A DNA stretch of 64,000 nucleotides from Thermoactinomyces sp. DSM 45891 (GCF_900119485.1 NZ_FPJZ01000002.1:255697-319696); one strand, 5' to 3'. Shown: positions 51,630 through 60,763, numbered from the stretch's first letter. Made by a program: numbers and translations. Notes: generated from the sequence alone by a model not told the origin.

Positions 51630-51665
51630 ATAAAAAATACCTGATCCCATTCAGGTATTTTTTAT
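51630..51665 (+). terminator. Terminator between LCP 2 and LCP 3
   Basis: A 15-bp perfect stem (51630-51644 with 51651-51665) around TCCCAT ends in T-rich sequence, so LCP 3 needs its own promoter. Confidence 0.92.
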
Positions 51666-51759
51666 ATTCCGCCCTCGAAACTTGATCCTAATATTTCCCA
51701 GATGATAGTATAAGGGCAATTCGTTTTCCCAAGCTTCTAATGAAATGAGGAATCATTTG

Positions 51760-52782
51760 GTGAAGAATCAACGCTCAGAGCAACAAGTAGCGCGTAGAAA
51801 AAAGAGGAATCGAATACTCCTCATATGCTTGGCAATTCTCGCTCTAACGGGTAGCTTTTACATATATCAAATGTGGAATGCACTGGCGAAAGGACATGAT
51901 TCTAATGCAACAAAATCGGATCTTAGACAGAAGCAAGTAGAAATCGGGAAGGATCCGTTTACCGTCTTGCTCATGGGTGTCGATTCACGCACTGCCAAAG
52001 GGGAAAAGGAGTCGTGGCGCCCCGATGTACTCATGATTGCTACCATTAATCCAGCAAAAAAATCAGCCTCCATCGTCAGTATCCCCCGCGATACTCGAAC
52101 CACCATCACCCATACAAATGGCTGGAAAGATAAGATTAATTCCGCTGCCACATGGGGAAGAGAAAAGGGCATCGACCCCGTTTCTAATGTAAGACTCACC
52201 GTTGAGAGTTTTCTAGAAGGCGTCCCCATTGATTACTATGCGAAGATTAATTTCCAAGGCTTTATGGACGTCGTCAATCAACTGGGGGGAGTTGACGTAG
52301 ATGTAAAGAGGGCTTTCACTTACCGCTCCTTTAACGATAAAATCATCCACTTCAGACTTGGGCCCATGCACTTAAATGGGGAAGAAGCCTTAGCCTATGT
52401 CCGCATGAGAAAACAAGACCCTGAAGGTGATCACGGTCGTAATCGCAGACAACAAGAAGTAATCAATCAACTATTAGACAAATTAACAGGGGTTCAAGTG
52501 CTAACCAAATTTACTTCCCTCACGGAAATCGTTGGGAACAACTTTTCCTATAGCTTCAGTCCCTCCGAAATCCCTACTCTAGCTAGCATCTATCGTAGTA
52601 TTCCAAAAGAATCCTTAAAACACATAACGATTCAGGCCCCTTCTGAAAGAATCAACGGAATCTGGTATGATTTAGTTAGCCAAAAAGAGCGTGATCGTGT
52701 TAGCAATCTACTAAAAAAAGAGTTAGACCTCCCTTACGATCAAAATAAAATCGAGGTCCCTCAAATGAAGAAGACAAATTGA
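51760..52782 (+). CDS. LytR-CpsA-Psr (LCP) ligase 3
   Basis: About 340 residues from GTG at 51760, eight bases after AGGA; the ATG at 51745 has no ribosome site. Basic N-terminus, one membrane helix (about 18-38) and an LCP domain with FTVLLMGVDS, VSIPRDT and AYVRMRKQDPEGDHGRNRRQQ. More like LCP 1 than LCP 2 in the catalytic segment. It stands on its own transcript between two terminators, so it can be expressed independently. Confidence 0.92.
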   Translation: MKNQRSEQQVARRKKRNRILLICLAILALTGSFYIYQMWNALAKGHDSNATKSDLRQKQVEIGKDPFTVLLMGVDSRTAKGEKESWRPDVLMIATINPAKKSASIVSIPRDTRTTITHTNGWKDKINSAATWGREKGIDPVSNVRLTVESFLEGVPIDYYAKINFQGFMDVVNQLGGVDVDVKRAFTYRSFNDKIIHFRLGPMHLNGEEALAYVRMRKQDPEGDHGRNRRQQEVINQLLDKLTGVQVLTKFTSLTEIVGNNFSYSFSPSEIPTLASIYRSIPKESLKHITIQAPSERINGIWYDLVSQKERDRVSNLLKKELDLPYDQNKIEVPQMKKTN

Positions 52783-52792
52783 ACAACACCTC

Positions 52793-52818
52793 AAAGACGG
52801 CCAATAAACGCCGTCTTT
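52793..52818 (+). terminator. Terminator after LCP 3
   Basis: A 9-bp perfect stem (52793-52801 with 52810-52818) is followed by T-rich sequence. It lies 11 bases past the stop and only 25 before yvyE. Confidence 0.85.
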
Positions 52819-52843
52819 TCTTTGGGAGAGGAGCCCCTACATC

Positions 52844-53470
52844 ATGAAAACACCCTTATCGTATCTAACCATTGCTAGATATGGAGAAACGGAGATCATT
52901 ATTCAAAAATCTCGTTTTATTTGTCAAGCTACACCTGTCAAAACGGAGGAGGAAGCCCAAAAATTTATCGCTGACATCTCTAAAAAATACTGGGACGCAA
53001 GCCATAACTGCTCTGCCTACCTCGTCACCGATCTCATCCAAAAAGCATCCGACGATGGCGAGCCTTCCGGAACAGCAGGCAAGCCGATGCTCGAAGTCCT
53101 ACATTCCAAGAAAGTTCAATACACTGCGGTCGTCATTACGCGATACTTCGGAGGAATTAAGCTAGGAGCTGGCGGCCTCGTCAGAGCTTATAGCCAAGGA
53201 ACATCCGCGGCCCTAGAAGCCGCAGGAATCGTCCAGCCTGTCCTCCATCAATCCATCAACATCTCCTTTGATTACACTCATATAGGTAAGCTCGAGCACG
53301 AACTACGTCAAACCTCCTACTTTTTAGACCAACCTATATTTACCGAGCACGTAAGCTGGACCCTATGGGTACCTGTGGACGAAATAGAGCAAATCCAATC
53401 CCAGATCATCGATTGGACCCATGGTCAGGCAAATGTAGAACTGGGAGAGTTAGAATACCGAGTGAAGTAG
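52844..53470 (+). CDS. yvyE: YigZ/IMPACT-family protein
   Basis: 208 residues with the UPF0029 N-terminal domain (KSRFICQATPV, CSAYLV, ASDDGEPSGTAGKPML, VVITRYFGGIKLGAGGLVRAY) and the DUF1949 C-terminal domain (from about 140). IMPACT proteins modulate translation or bind nucleic acid, but the bacterial role is unclear. In B. subtilis yvyE lies near degSU and lytR-type genes, which the present neighbourhood partly repeats. The ATG at 52844 follows GGGAGAGGAG. Confidence 0.92.
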   Translation: MKTPLSYLTIARYGETEIIIQKSRFICQATPVKTEEEAQKFIADISKKYWDASHNCSAYLVTDLIQKASDDGEPSGTAGKPMLEVLHSKKVQYTAVVITRYFGGIKLGAGGLVRAYSQGTSAALEAAGIVQPVLHQSINISFDYTHIGKLEHELRQTSYFLDQPIFTEHVSWTLWVPVDEIEQIQSQIIDWTHGQANVELGELEYRVK

Positions 53471-53534
53471 AAACGATACAGAACCATTTTTGCTAGCTCA
53501 TGATCCACCAGATAATTAACTATCTCTTCAAGTA

Positions 53535-53569
53535 TTAACCCCCTACGTAGTATCTACATAGGGGGTTAA
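53535..53569. terminator. Terminator-like hairpin between yvyE and beta-lactamase
   Basis: A 16-bp stem with one mismatch (53535-53550 with 53554-53569) and a 3-base loop lies between the two convergent genes. The U-run is weak in both directions. Confidence 0.65.
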
Positions 53570-53610
53570 GCCAATCTTCTCAGTTGAATCTACATTGTTT
53601 CTCCATAGAT

Positions 53611-54522
53611 CTACTTCTTATACAGAGCATGAACCACTTCTTTAGTCGCCTGTGCAATCAACTCCTCGTTATAAGTTGCATCCTTCTCGCCTCGGCTTGA
53701 TAACATCGCAATCACAATCGGTGCTCGGTTCGGTGGCCACACGATAGCAATATCATTGCGAGTTCCGTAACCACCTGATCCCGTTTTATCCCCCACGATC
53801 CATCCATCTGGAACACCAGCACGTATTAGCTTATCCCCTGTCGTATTTCTCTTCATCCAATCAATCAACATATTACGCTTTTCCATCGGAAGAACATTCT
53901 CCAGTGTGAAAGCCTTTAGACTTGTTGCTAACGCCTTTGGCGTGCTTGTATCACGGATGTCACCAGGAGTCGCCTCATTCAGATCCGGCTCAAAACGAGA
54001 AGGTTTCGTAGTATGATCGCCTATCCTCATTAATTCCTGTCTAGCTACTTTCGGACCCCCTATTTCTTCGAGTATTAAATTTAGTGCCGCATTATCACTA
54101 TAGCGAAGGGTAGCATCGCAAAGTTCTCTTAGGGTCATTCCCGTGTCTATATGTTTTTCGGTAATAGGTGCATACCCAGATCGAGTTACATCCTCTTTTG
54201 TATAAGTAATTAATTCATTTAGCTGATCAACAGACTTTTGCTTCAACAGCATTCCTACGATTAGAGTCTTAAACGTAGAGGCATAAGCAAAACGCTCATC
54301 CGATCGGTGAGTAACAGTTCGTCCTGTTCCAGTATCGATCGCATAAACACCTAGCCTCGCCTCAAATTTCTTTTCCAGATCAGTGAACGCTTGATTCACA
54401 TCAGCAGCACTTACACGATGTTTGACTTTATTTTCTTCTGCTTGAACCATTCCACTTACACCCGTAAGACTAAATAAACATAAGCCAGCAAGCATACTCA
54501 TAGCCATTTTCATTTTCTTCAA
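53611..54522 (-). CDS. bla: Class A beta-lactamase
   Basis: 303 residues with signal peptide (1-28). The class A catalytic set is complete: STFK with nucleophile Ser82 and Lys85, SDN (142-144), Glu178 in FEPDLN and KTG (246-248). It hydrolyses penicillins and possibly other beta-lactams; the substrate range cannot be read reliably. No BlaI/BlaR genes or evident BlaI operator lie nearby. A small stem (54604-54610 with 54618-54624) occurs in its leader. Codon use looks like the surroundings, so no recent transfer is evident. Confidence 0.95.
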   Translation of the reverse strand: MKKMKMAMSMLAGLCLFSLTGVSGMVQAEENKVKHRVSAADVNQAFTDLEKKFEARLGVYAIDTGTGRTVTHRSDERFAYASTFKTLIVGMLLKQKSVDQLNELITYTKEDVTRSGYAPITEKHIDTGMTLRELCDATLRYSDNAALNLILEEIGGPKVARQELMRIGDHTTKPSRFEPDLNEATPGDIRDTSTPKALATSLKAFTLENVLPMEKRNMLIDWMKRNTTGDKLIRAGVPDGWIVGDKTGSGGYGTRNDIAIVWPPNRAPIVIAMLSSRGEKDATYNEELIAQATKEVVHALYKK

Positions 54523-54640
54523 GAGATATCATCCTTTTTTGTATAGATTTGTAGAGGGGGAATTTGGTTTCCCACTTTATTCCTTCGAAAAAGACACCTC
54601 CCTTAGGGGATTCTATTTCCCCTATGAAACTAAAAAAAAC

Positions 54641-54715
54641 GAGAAATAGGAGGGAACTGTGACAGATTAAAGTCCATCTCTAACCTAAATCCACCCTGTA
54701 CACCTCTTATTTCTC
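54641..54715. repeat. Inverted repeat with 49-base spacer
   Basis: GAGAAATAGGAGG (54641-54653) and CCTCTTATTTCTC (54703-54715) are reverse complements with one G-T pair, in the gap between bla and mazF. Gap function is unknown; no transposase is near. Confidence 0.4.
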
Positions 54716-54756
54716 ATGATGAACACAAAAATAGCGAGCTACGTCTACCCGCTCAC

Positions 54757-55086
54757 TTATGATAAAAATGTATGAATTAGTTCTAAACAATCAGCCACCA
54801 CTTCATCCGTCACTTGCCCCTTTGTTTCAAATCCCCGTGCATGCCAGTCTAAGCTCTTCACTTGATCAGCAAGTATCACCCCTTGAAATGGAAGACCTTC
54901 TGGTAGCTTCACCTCAAACGGATACCCTTTTTCTACGGTGGTAATCGGGCAGACAACTGCAAATTTCGTAGTTTCATTAAAGTTTTTCGGCGATAACACA
55001 ATCGCAGGTCGTCGCCCTGCCTGTTCGTGCCCAGCTTGTGGATTAAAACTGAGGTATACAAGATCACCTCTTTCTGGTGCGGCCAT
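54757..55086 (-). CDS. mazF: MazF/PemK-type mRNA interferase toxin
   Basis: 109 residues. ERGDLVYLSFNPQAGHEQAGRRPAIVLSP and CPITTVEKGYPFEVKLPE, with ADQVKSLDWHARG, are typical of MazF; the catalytic Arg and Thr regions are kept. It resembles E. coli MazF/ChpB more than Bacillus NdoA, which lies by alr. It cuts single-stranded mRNA at short motifs when the antitoxin is lost. The ATG overlaps the mazE stop (TAATG), giving translational coupling. Cleavage motif is unknown. Confidence 0.92.
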   Translation of the reverse strand: MAAPERGDLVYLSFNPQAGHEQAGRRPAIVLSPKNFNETTKFAVVCPITTVEKGYPFEVKLPEGLPFQGVILADQVKSLDWHARGFETKGQVTDEVVADCLELIHTFLS

Positions 55087-55325
55087 TACAAAAGCTCAGC
55101 TCCTTCTGCTTCCCCAAAATCAACTTCATGATGTCGGTTTTCGGGAGTCACTTTTGCTAATAGCTCCTCAAGTGTCGGTCTCTGCTTCATGGGGATTAAT
55201 TTAATCTCCTGACCCTCTACTACCATTTCCATTTCCGATCCATTCTCAATCGATAACATTTCCGCAACATGATTCGGAATTCGGATGGCAAGGCTGTTAC
55301 CCCACTTAGACACTAATGCAGTCAT
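55086..55325 (-). CDS. mazE: MazE-like AbrB-fold antitoxin
   Basis: 79 residues from ATG at 55325 behind GGGAGG; an upstream ATG adds 11 non-homologous residues. The N-terminal AbrB/SpoVT swapped-hairpin (VSKWGNSLAIRIPNHVAEML) binds the operator, and the acidic C-terminus (residues 50-79) should wrap MazF. Autoregulation of the pair is likely, as in the family. Confidence 0.9.
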   Translation of the reverse strand: MTALVSKWGNSLAIRIPNHVAEMLSIENGSEMEMVVEGQEIKLIPMKQRPTLEELLAKVTPENRHHEVDFGEAEGAELL

Positions 55326-55434
55326 ACTAATTCCTCCCTTTCTTGCCTTTGCTCCCATTATATCCCCTCCTTATTTCCATGTATATACATTGTATCTACA
55401 TTATTGCCAAATTATTCACGTTACATGACAGAGA

Positions 55435-55488
55435 AACAAAAATTCCCCAGCACGTCCTATTACGTTGATAGGTTCGTACTGGGGAATT
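55435..55488 (-). terminator. Terminator after metQ
   Basis: A stem of about 10 plus 3 bp (AATTCCCCAG/CTGGGGAATT, inner CG-rich pairs, 55441-55454 with 55475-55488) is followed by TTTTTG on the leftward strand, with a CCTAT/ATAGG stem in the loop. Confidence 0.9.
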
Positions 55489-55491
55489 CGA

Positions 55492-56283
55492 TTAAAATGC
55501 GGCCACTACTGCACCTTTGTATTTCTCATCAATGAATTTTTTCACTTCTGGTGAGTTCAAGACTTTCGCCAATTTTTTCAGGGCTTCTTTATTTTCGTTA
55601 CCTTGTTTTGCCGCAAGTATATTTACATACGGTGAGTTTTTATCCTCGATGAACAGGGCATCCTTGATTGGATTTAGTTTTGCTTGTAATGCATAGTTTG
55701 TGTTGATAACCGCTAAGTCTACCTCACCGATAGTACGAGGAAGCATAGCAGCTTCTAATTGCTTAAATTGAAGTTTCTTCGGATTCTCTTTAATGGACTG
55801 AAGAGTTTTCTCACCATCTGAGCTATCTAATTTGATCAAACCTTTCGTCTCTAAAAGCTGAAGGGCTCGTTTGAAATTAGAAGGATCGTTCGGCAGTGTT
55901 ACCGTTGCACCGTTTGGAATCTGCGCTACCTCTTTCCATTTCTTTGAATATGCCCCCATTGGTTCAATGTGAACGCCTACAACTTTTGCGATATGGTATC
56001 CCTTTTCTTTATTCGTTGTCTCTAACCAAGGAACGTGTTGGAAGAAATTCGCATCAAGTTGTCCTTCTTCTACTGCTTTGTTTGGTAATACATAGTCTTG
56101 AAATACTTTTACACTCAGTTTTACGCCTTCTTTTTCCAGTTGTGGTTTGATATGCTCTAAAATCTCAGCATGTGGTACTTGGGAAGCTCCTACTGTTAAC
56201 GTTGACTCTTCTTTCTTCCCTCCACAAGCAACGGCAAGTAGGGATACAATCGCAATTAAGGTAACAAGCCAGCTTTTTCTCAT
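55492..56283 (-). CDS. metQ: Methionine ABC transporter substrate-binding lipoprotein
   Basis: 263 residues. The signal peptide ends in lipobox AVAC (Cys20), then a NlpA/MetQ domain with LTVGASQVPHAEIL, ANFFQHVPWL, VTLPNDPSNFKRAL and the AVINTNYAL motif. It captures methionine (and possibly derivatives) for MetNI. Located 35 bases after metI and last in the operon. Confidence 0.95.
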   Translation of the reverse strand: MRKSWLVTLIAIVSLLAVACGGKKEESTLTVGASQVPHAEILEHIKPQLEKEGVKLSVKVFQDYVLPNKAVEEGQLDANFFQHVPWLETTNKEKGYHIAKVVGVHIEPMGAYSKKWKEVAQIPNGATVTLPNDPSNFKRALQLLETKGLIKLDSSDGEKTLQSIKENPKKLQFKQLEAAMLPRTIGEVDLAVINTNYALQAKLNPIKDALFIEDKNSPYVNILAAKQGNENKEALKKLAKVLNSPEVKKFIDEKYKGAVVAAF

Positions 56284-56318
56284 CTCTTATTCCTCCAATG
56301 TAATATATAGTTACTCTC

Positions 56319-56975
56319 TTAACGGTGGTCAACTTTGCGACTGATCACATCGCCGATCCACTGAACGATTTGAACAATCGCTACCAAAATGAAGCTACAT
56401 ACAAGCAACATCTCATTATTAAACGACTGGAAACCTACTCGTAGAGCAACGTCTCCCAATCCACCGCCACCCACTATCCCAGCAAAAGCGGAATAACCGA
56501 CTAGTGAAACGCACGTTACTGTAACTCCCGAAATAATCGCCGGCAGGGACTCGGCTAATAAAACCTTGCAAATGATCGTAAATCGATTCGCCCCCATCGC
56601 ATGTGCGGCTTCTAGTGTGCCGCGATCCACTTCCAGTAATGCCGTTTCCACCATTCGAGCAAAAAAAGGTGCAGCCGCTACGGTTAGTGGAATCGTAGCA
56701 GCAGTCGGTCCTAAACTAGTACCGATGAGAAACGTAGAGAGCGGAAATAATAATAAAATAAGGACAATAAAAGGAACACCACGAAATACATTCACTACAA
56801 CAGCTAAACTTTTATGAGCCACTTGGTTCTCCCATAAATGATCACGGTTCGTAATCACGAGGAGTACTCCGAGCGGTAAACCCAATAGCACTGTAAATAA
56901 CGTTGAAATCCCTACCATTTGCAATGTATCTAATGTGGCCTGCCAGACAGTCACCCAATCTACCTGATTAAGCAA
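56319..56975 (-). CDS. metI: Methionine ABC transporter permease
   Basis: About 218 residues from TTG at 56975, eight bases after GGGAGG; the GTG at 56984 is too close to it. Five membrane helices and the EAA-type loop EAAHAMGANRFTIICKVLLAESLP (about 135-160) that docks on MetN. Overlaps the metN end by 8 bases. Also named metP in Bacillus. Confidence 0.93.
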   Translation of the reverse strand: MLNQVDWVTVWQATLDTLQMVGISTLFTVLLGLPLGVLLVITNRDHLWENQVAHKSLAVVVNVFRGVPFIVLILLLFPLSTFLIGTSLGPTAATIPLTVAAAPFFARMVETALLEVDRGTLEAAHAMGANRFTIICKVLLAESLPAIISGVTVTCVSLVGYSAFAGIVGGGGLGDVALRVGFQSFNNEMLLVCSFILVAIVQIVQWIGDVISRKVDHR

Positions 56976-57738
56976 TGTGACCACCTCCCAAACTTTCTGT
57001 AAAACGCTTCGTTACTTCATGTTGTGGATCCCGAAACACTTGTTGTACCTCACCCAATTCCACTATCGATCCCGTCTCCATCACGGCTACTTTGTTACAA
57101 ATCGCATCTACTACACTCATCTCGTGCGTGATCAAGACAACGGTAATCCCCATCTCTTGATTGATCTCTTTTACTAATTGCAAAATGGAAGACGTCGTCT
57201 CTGGATCAAGTGCAGAAGTAGCCTCGTCGCATAGTAGCAAAAAGGGATCGTTAGCAAGTGCACGCGCAATCCCAACACGTTGCTTTTGCCCACCGCTCAA
57301 TTCGGATGGATACGCATCTCGCCGCTCCCATAGCCCTACACGACGCAATAATTCTTCCGTTCGTTGCTCGATCCCGTGCTTGGCTTTTCCTGCAATTTCA
57401 AGTGGAAAGGCTACATTTTCTCTTACGGTACGGGACCATAGTAAATGATAATGTTGAAAAATCATGCCGATTTTTTGTCTTAGCAACCTGAGTTCTCCAC
57501 CGGACAAGGCTACTATCTCTTTGCCGTTCACATGGATCGAACCACTGGTTGGCTTTTCTAATCCGTTTAGCAGGCGAAGTAAGGTACTTTTACCAGCACC
57601 ACTGTAACCGACGATCCCGAAGATATCACCCTTATCGATCTGGAGAGTAATCTCTTGCAACGCAATCACTTCTTGCTCTCGCCCTTTGGCTGGATATCGT
57701 TTTGAAACTTGCTCGATTTGGATCAATTTGATCACCAT
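56968..57738 (-). CDS. metN: Methionine ABC transporter ATPase
   Basis: 256 residues, or 252 if the TTG at 57726 is the start, which the GGTGAT spacing favours (MIQIEQVSKRYPAKG). Walker A GYSGAGKST, signature LSGGQKQRV, Walker B LLLCDEATSALDPET and VLITHE are present. It lacks the C-terminal regulatory domain (ACT-like) that longer MetN proteins have, so it is the short form. Heads the metNIQ operon downstream of a SAM-I riboswitch. Confidence 0.93.
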   Translation of the reverse strand: MVIKLIQIEQVSKRYPAKGREQEVIALQEITLQIDKGDIFGIVGYSGAGKSTLLRLLNGLEKPTSGSIHVNGKEIVALSGGELRLLRQKIGMIFQHYHLLWSRTVRENVAFPLEIAGKAKHGIEQRTEELLRRVGLWERRDAYPSELSGGQKQRVGIARALANDPFLLLCDEATSALDPETTSSILQLVKEINQEMGITVVLITHEMSVVDAICNKVAVMETGSIVELGEVQQVFRDPQHEVTKRFTESLGGGHIA

Positions 57739-57747
57739 CCTTATTTA

Positions 57748-57939
57748 CAAAATAAAAAATCCCCCTCTGCAGATGATTGCAGAAAGGGGATATGTATCTA
57801 TACAAAGATCCACTTTCCTCTCATCTACCAGAACAAAAAGCTCTGCAGGAATTGGCACCTTGTTTGTATGTTTGATCATACAGACTGGTTGCCGAGGTAT
57901 CATAGGGCCTGTCCCTCAACCTCTCTGGATAAGAGAAAA
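57748..57939 (-). ncRNA. SAM-I (S-box) riboswitch upstream of metN
   Basis: The leftward leader holds the S-box core TCCAGAGAGGTTGAGGGA, then GGCCC, TATGATACC and CGGCAACC, in order. P1 is formed by 57928-57939 and 57814-57825 (12 bp with G-U pairs). A terminator stem (57761-57772 with 57778-57789) with T-run (57751-57760) lies just before metN. High SAM should therefore stop transcription of metNIQ. Confidence 0.95.
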
Positions 57940-58003
57940 TCTCAGATATTCATTTTTCAATTCAATATTGTAACGAACTAAAACTTATACTAGATCAATT
58001 TAT

Positions 58004-59206
58004 TTAATATGTCAATGTTTTTATTTTCTCATAGCGCTCGATCAATTGATTTGCATTTTGCTCCAGCGAAAAGTCACGCGATGCTACATAGGCTTGTTTC
58101 CCTAGCACTTCTCGCACATCGTCCATGGTCAAAATTTCATGTAAACATTGCGAGATATGCTCTACATCTTTGGGGCGTGCAAGCTTTCCCGTTACACCAT
58201 CTTGTAGGACTTCTTTGATTCCGCCAACATCCGTCGCCACCATCGGACGTCCACATCCCATCGATTCAAATAAGATGGAAGGCAATCCTTCGCTGAGACT
58301 GGTTAACGCAATCACATCCGCACTATTCATCCAATGTATCATTTCATCGTACGGTCTTCTCCCCATCAAGTGAACGCGACCTGTGAGACCAAGCTTTGTG
58401 ATCTCATCCTCTATGCTACTTTGAAGTGGTCCTGCGCCTACTAAATATAGATTCAAACCTTCATGTTGCTCATCCTGAACGAGACGGCGAAAAGCTTGTA
58501 CCAAATAACTGATTCCCTTGACAGGCAGTAAATTCCCGATAAATACAATCTGTTTGCCCTCAAGCTGAATCCCCAGACGATGGCGAGCCTCTTGCTGATC
58601 AATCGGGTAAAATCGCTTCGGATCAAAGCCATTATAGATCGTAGATACAGGTAACCTTGGAACCATTTGTTCCACTTCACTACAGAGCCGATCACTTACC
58701 GTAATCAATTGGTCACTCGTCTTTAATGCTTCGATCGTTCGATCATAGACCTTTTTACTTTTCTTCGGATAAAGCATAATATCAGAGCCATGAATCGTGC
58801 TAATAACAGGGACTCCAAGTTCTTCTTTCAACTGTCCACCTGCATATCCATCTGGAAAGATCGTGTGACAATGGAGTAACTCATAAGGAAACTCATGCTT
58901 CATTTGGTGCAAAATCGGTTTAAGGGATCGTATATAAAATTCGCCATAGCGATGGAAAAAGAAACCGCCAGGAAACATCCATGTAGGCACATAATGGACA
59001 GGAATTCCATCCAGATCGATTTGGCCTTGTAGGTCTGAGTACCCCTTCCACTTTTTATATAACGGAAACCTAGGAATCGGTACGACTACTTGCACTTCGC
59101 ATCCTGCATCTTGTAGTGCCTTTGTCTGATTATGTACGAAGATTCCAGATTGTGGATTTATCTTGCTTGGGTACATATGTGAAACAACCAAAACTTTTTT
59201 CGTCAA
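58004..59206 (-). CDS. Glycosyltransferase family 4, TuaC-like
   Basis: About 400 residues from TTG at 59206 (MTKKVLVVSHMYPSK), five bases after AGGAAGTGA; the earlier GTG is too near the ribosome site and the ATG at 59263 lies inside the O-antigen ligase gene. GT-B fold with PQSGIFVHNQTKAL, ISTIHGSDIMLYP and donor-site EGLPSILFESMGCGRPMVATDVGG. Linkage and sugar cannot be deduced. It follows the ligase gene with a 1-base gap, so is likely coupled. Confidence 0.86.
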   Translation of the reverse strand: MTKKVLVVSHMYPSKINPQSGIFVHNQTKALQDAGCEVQVVVPIPRFPLYKKWKGYSDLQGQIDLDGIPVHYVPTWMFPGGFFFHRYGEFYIRSLKPILHQMKHEFPYELLHCHTIFPDGYAGGQLKEELGVPVISTIHGSDIMLYPKKSKKVYDRTIEALKTSDQLITVSDRLCSEVEQMVPRLPVSTIYNGFDPKRFYPIDQQEARHRLGIQLEGKQIVFIGNLLPVKGISYLVQAFRRLVQDEQHEGLNLYLVGAGPLQSSIEDEITKLGLTGRVHLMGRRPYDEMIHWMNSADVIALTSLSEGLPSILFESMGCGRPMVATDVGGIKEVLQDGVTGKLARPKDVEHISQCLHEILTMDDVREVLGKQAYVASRDFSLEQNANQLIERYEKIKTLTY

Positions 59207-59207
59207 T

Positions 59208-60626
59208 TCATTCACTTCCTTGTACAACAGCCTGTTTCTTTCTCTCCAATTCGCCAACACCAACCACAGCTAAACCAATCCCTAGCGTAATCCACATCGG
59301 GGTATAGTGAATACAACTACTAGGTGCCATCCCGCCGAAGAAGAAGCCGATCAAGCTGGACAACGTAGCAAAAGCACCACAACGGACCACAGGGCTCGTT
59401 GATGCCCCGTGTTTTAAGGAAGCGAGCTTCCATAAGCGCCACAACAACCAGAAATATAGCGCCATATACATCATAAAGATCAGCACCCCAAAATTAACAA
59501 GGATTTCTAGCCACCAGTTGTGGATATTTTTTTTATCTACATGAGGCGCACCTTCCATTAACGGCTCAACATTACCCGGTCCTACTCCCAAGTAATACGA
59601 ATCATGTAAGAAGTGGAGTCCATTGATAATGAGAAACTTACGAACCGTAGCACTTCGGCCCGTTTCTCCTTCAATGACATCTTCTCCCTCTGCATCCCAG
59701 CCACCTTTTTGAAAATCACCTAGAAAGCCGAAGATGGAAGCCAATTTTGCATTATTGGCAGCCCTTGCCTTATCAGATAAAAGAACAAAGCCTACTGCAT
59801 TAGCTAATATAATTGCCGCTAAAACAGCTATGATTGACTTGACCACGTTTTTCTTCGTCCATTTCTCGCGCTTCACTACGAAAAAAGCACCGATCAATAG
59901 TACTCCACAAGCAAGCGGCAGGGCAAACATCACATTACTACGTGAACCCGTTGCGAAAAGGGTATAGAGACTAAAAACACATCCAATATACAGGAACCAT
60001 TTATATTTTTTATGTAATGGCAACAAAAAGATCGCCGTAATCAAAAATGGCAGTGCCAATGTAATAAACGTAGCTAAGTCATTTTGATTGGTAAAAACCG
60101 AAGTAACCACACTTACCAGTTCAGAATTGTAACCCCTAGAAACAGGTAAATGGATAAAGGTCATCGATTCAAATACAGCATAAGCAATAATCATTGCGTA
60201 TACTGTTACCAGTGTTTTCGCTGTTTTCCAAATATTTTCATATGTACGGATAAAGAAGGGGAAAGAAAAAGTGAGTGCAAGCATCATTCCAAGGAAAATC
60301 AAATATCGAATACCCTCTTTTAAACTAACAGCCCAAGTTAGCGAAATCAGTGCATAAAAGAGCCAAAAGCAGAAGAATGCTCCAAACCAACGAACTTGAT
60401 AAATTGTGGTTAGCCCGTGATTTTGATTAAAGTTCATGTATTCTTTGTTCCAAACAAGTCGAATCAAAACACCTACAGATAAAACAAAAAAAGCGATCCT
60501 AAAAAAAGTAAGACGGAAGTCCCCTGCACCAATTCCCAGTGTCGGACCAATCAGTGCAAATGCAATCATGTAGTAGAAAATCTTTTCTAATCGATCGTGT
60601 TTTCGAAGTAACAATTGATCCACCAA
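59208..60626 (-). CDS. O-antigen ligase/polymerase (Wzy_C) membrane protein
   Basis: 472 residues with about twelve hydrophobic segments and a Wzy_C-type periplasmic loop (SRSNVMFALPL and NIHNWWLEILVNFG near 395-410). It polymerises or ligates an undecaprenol-linked glycan, as TuaE does for teichuronic acid. It reads as the start of a leftward pair with the TuaC-like gene. Start TTG at 60626, with GAGTGAGG upstream, is not certain. Confidence 0.82.
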   Translation of the reverse strand: MVDQLLLRKHDRLEKIFYYMIAFALIGPTLGIGAGDFRLTFFRIAFFVLSVGVLIRLVWNKEYMNFNQNHGLTTIYQVRWFGAFFCFWLFYALISLTWAVSLKEGIRYLIFLGMMLALTFSFPFFIRTYENIWKTAKTLVTVYAMIIAYAVFESMTFIHLPVSRGYNSELVSVVTSVFTNQNDLATFITLALPFLITAIFLLPLHKKYKWFLYIGCVFSLYTLFATGSRSNVMFALPLACGVLLIGAFFVVKREKWTKKNVVKSIIAVLAAIILANAVGFVLLSDKARAANNAKLASIFGFLGDFQKGGWDAEGEDVIEGETGRSATVRKFLIINGLHFLHDSYYLGVGPGNVEPLMEGAPHVDKKNIHNWWLEILVNFGVLIFMMYMALYFWLLWRLWKLASLKHGASTSPVVRCGAFATLSSLIGFFFGGMAPSSCIHYTPMWITLGIGLAVVGVGELERKKQAVVQGSE

Positions 60627-60763
60627 TCCTCACTCTTTTCATCGTCAATATCAAGCTTATGTTACCTGCAGATTACATTTTGTTAACAAGTTCGACAAAT
60701 GTAACTAAATGAGTATACCGTGGCGTATAATAAGTTTACAAAGCGAAAACGGAGGTGTCTCAC

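Noticed and set aside
53611..54756. A transferred resistance island made of bla and mazEF
   Set aside because: No transposase, integrase or flanking direct repeat was seen, and base composition resembles the neighbours. Two short inverted repeats do not prove mobility.
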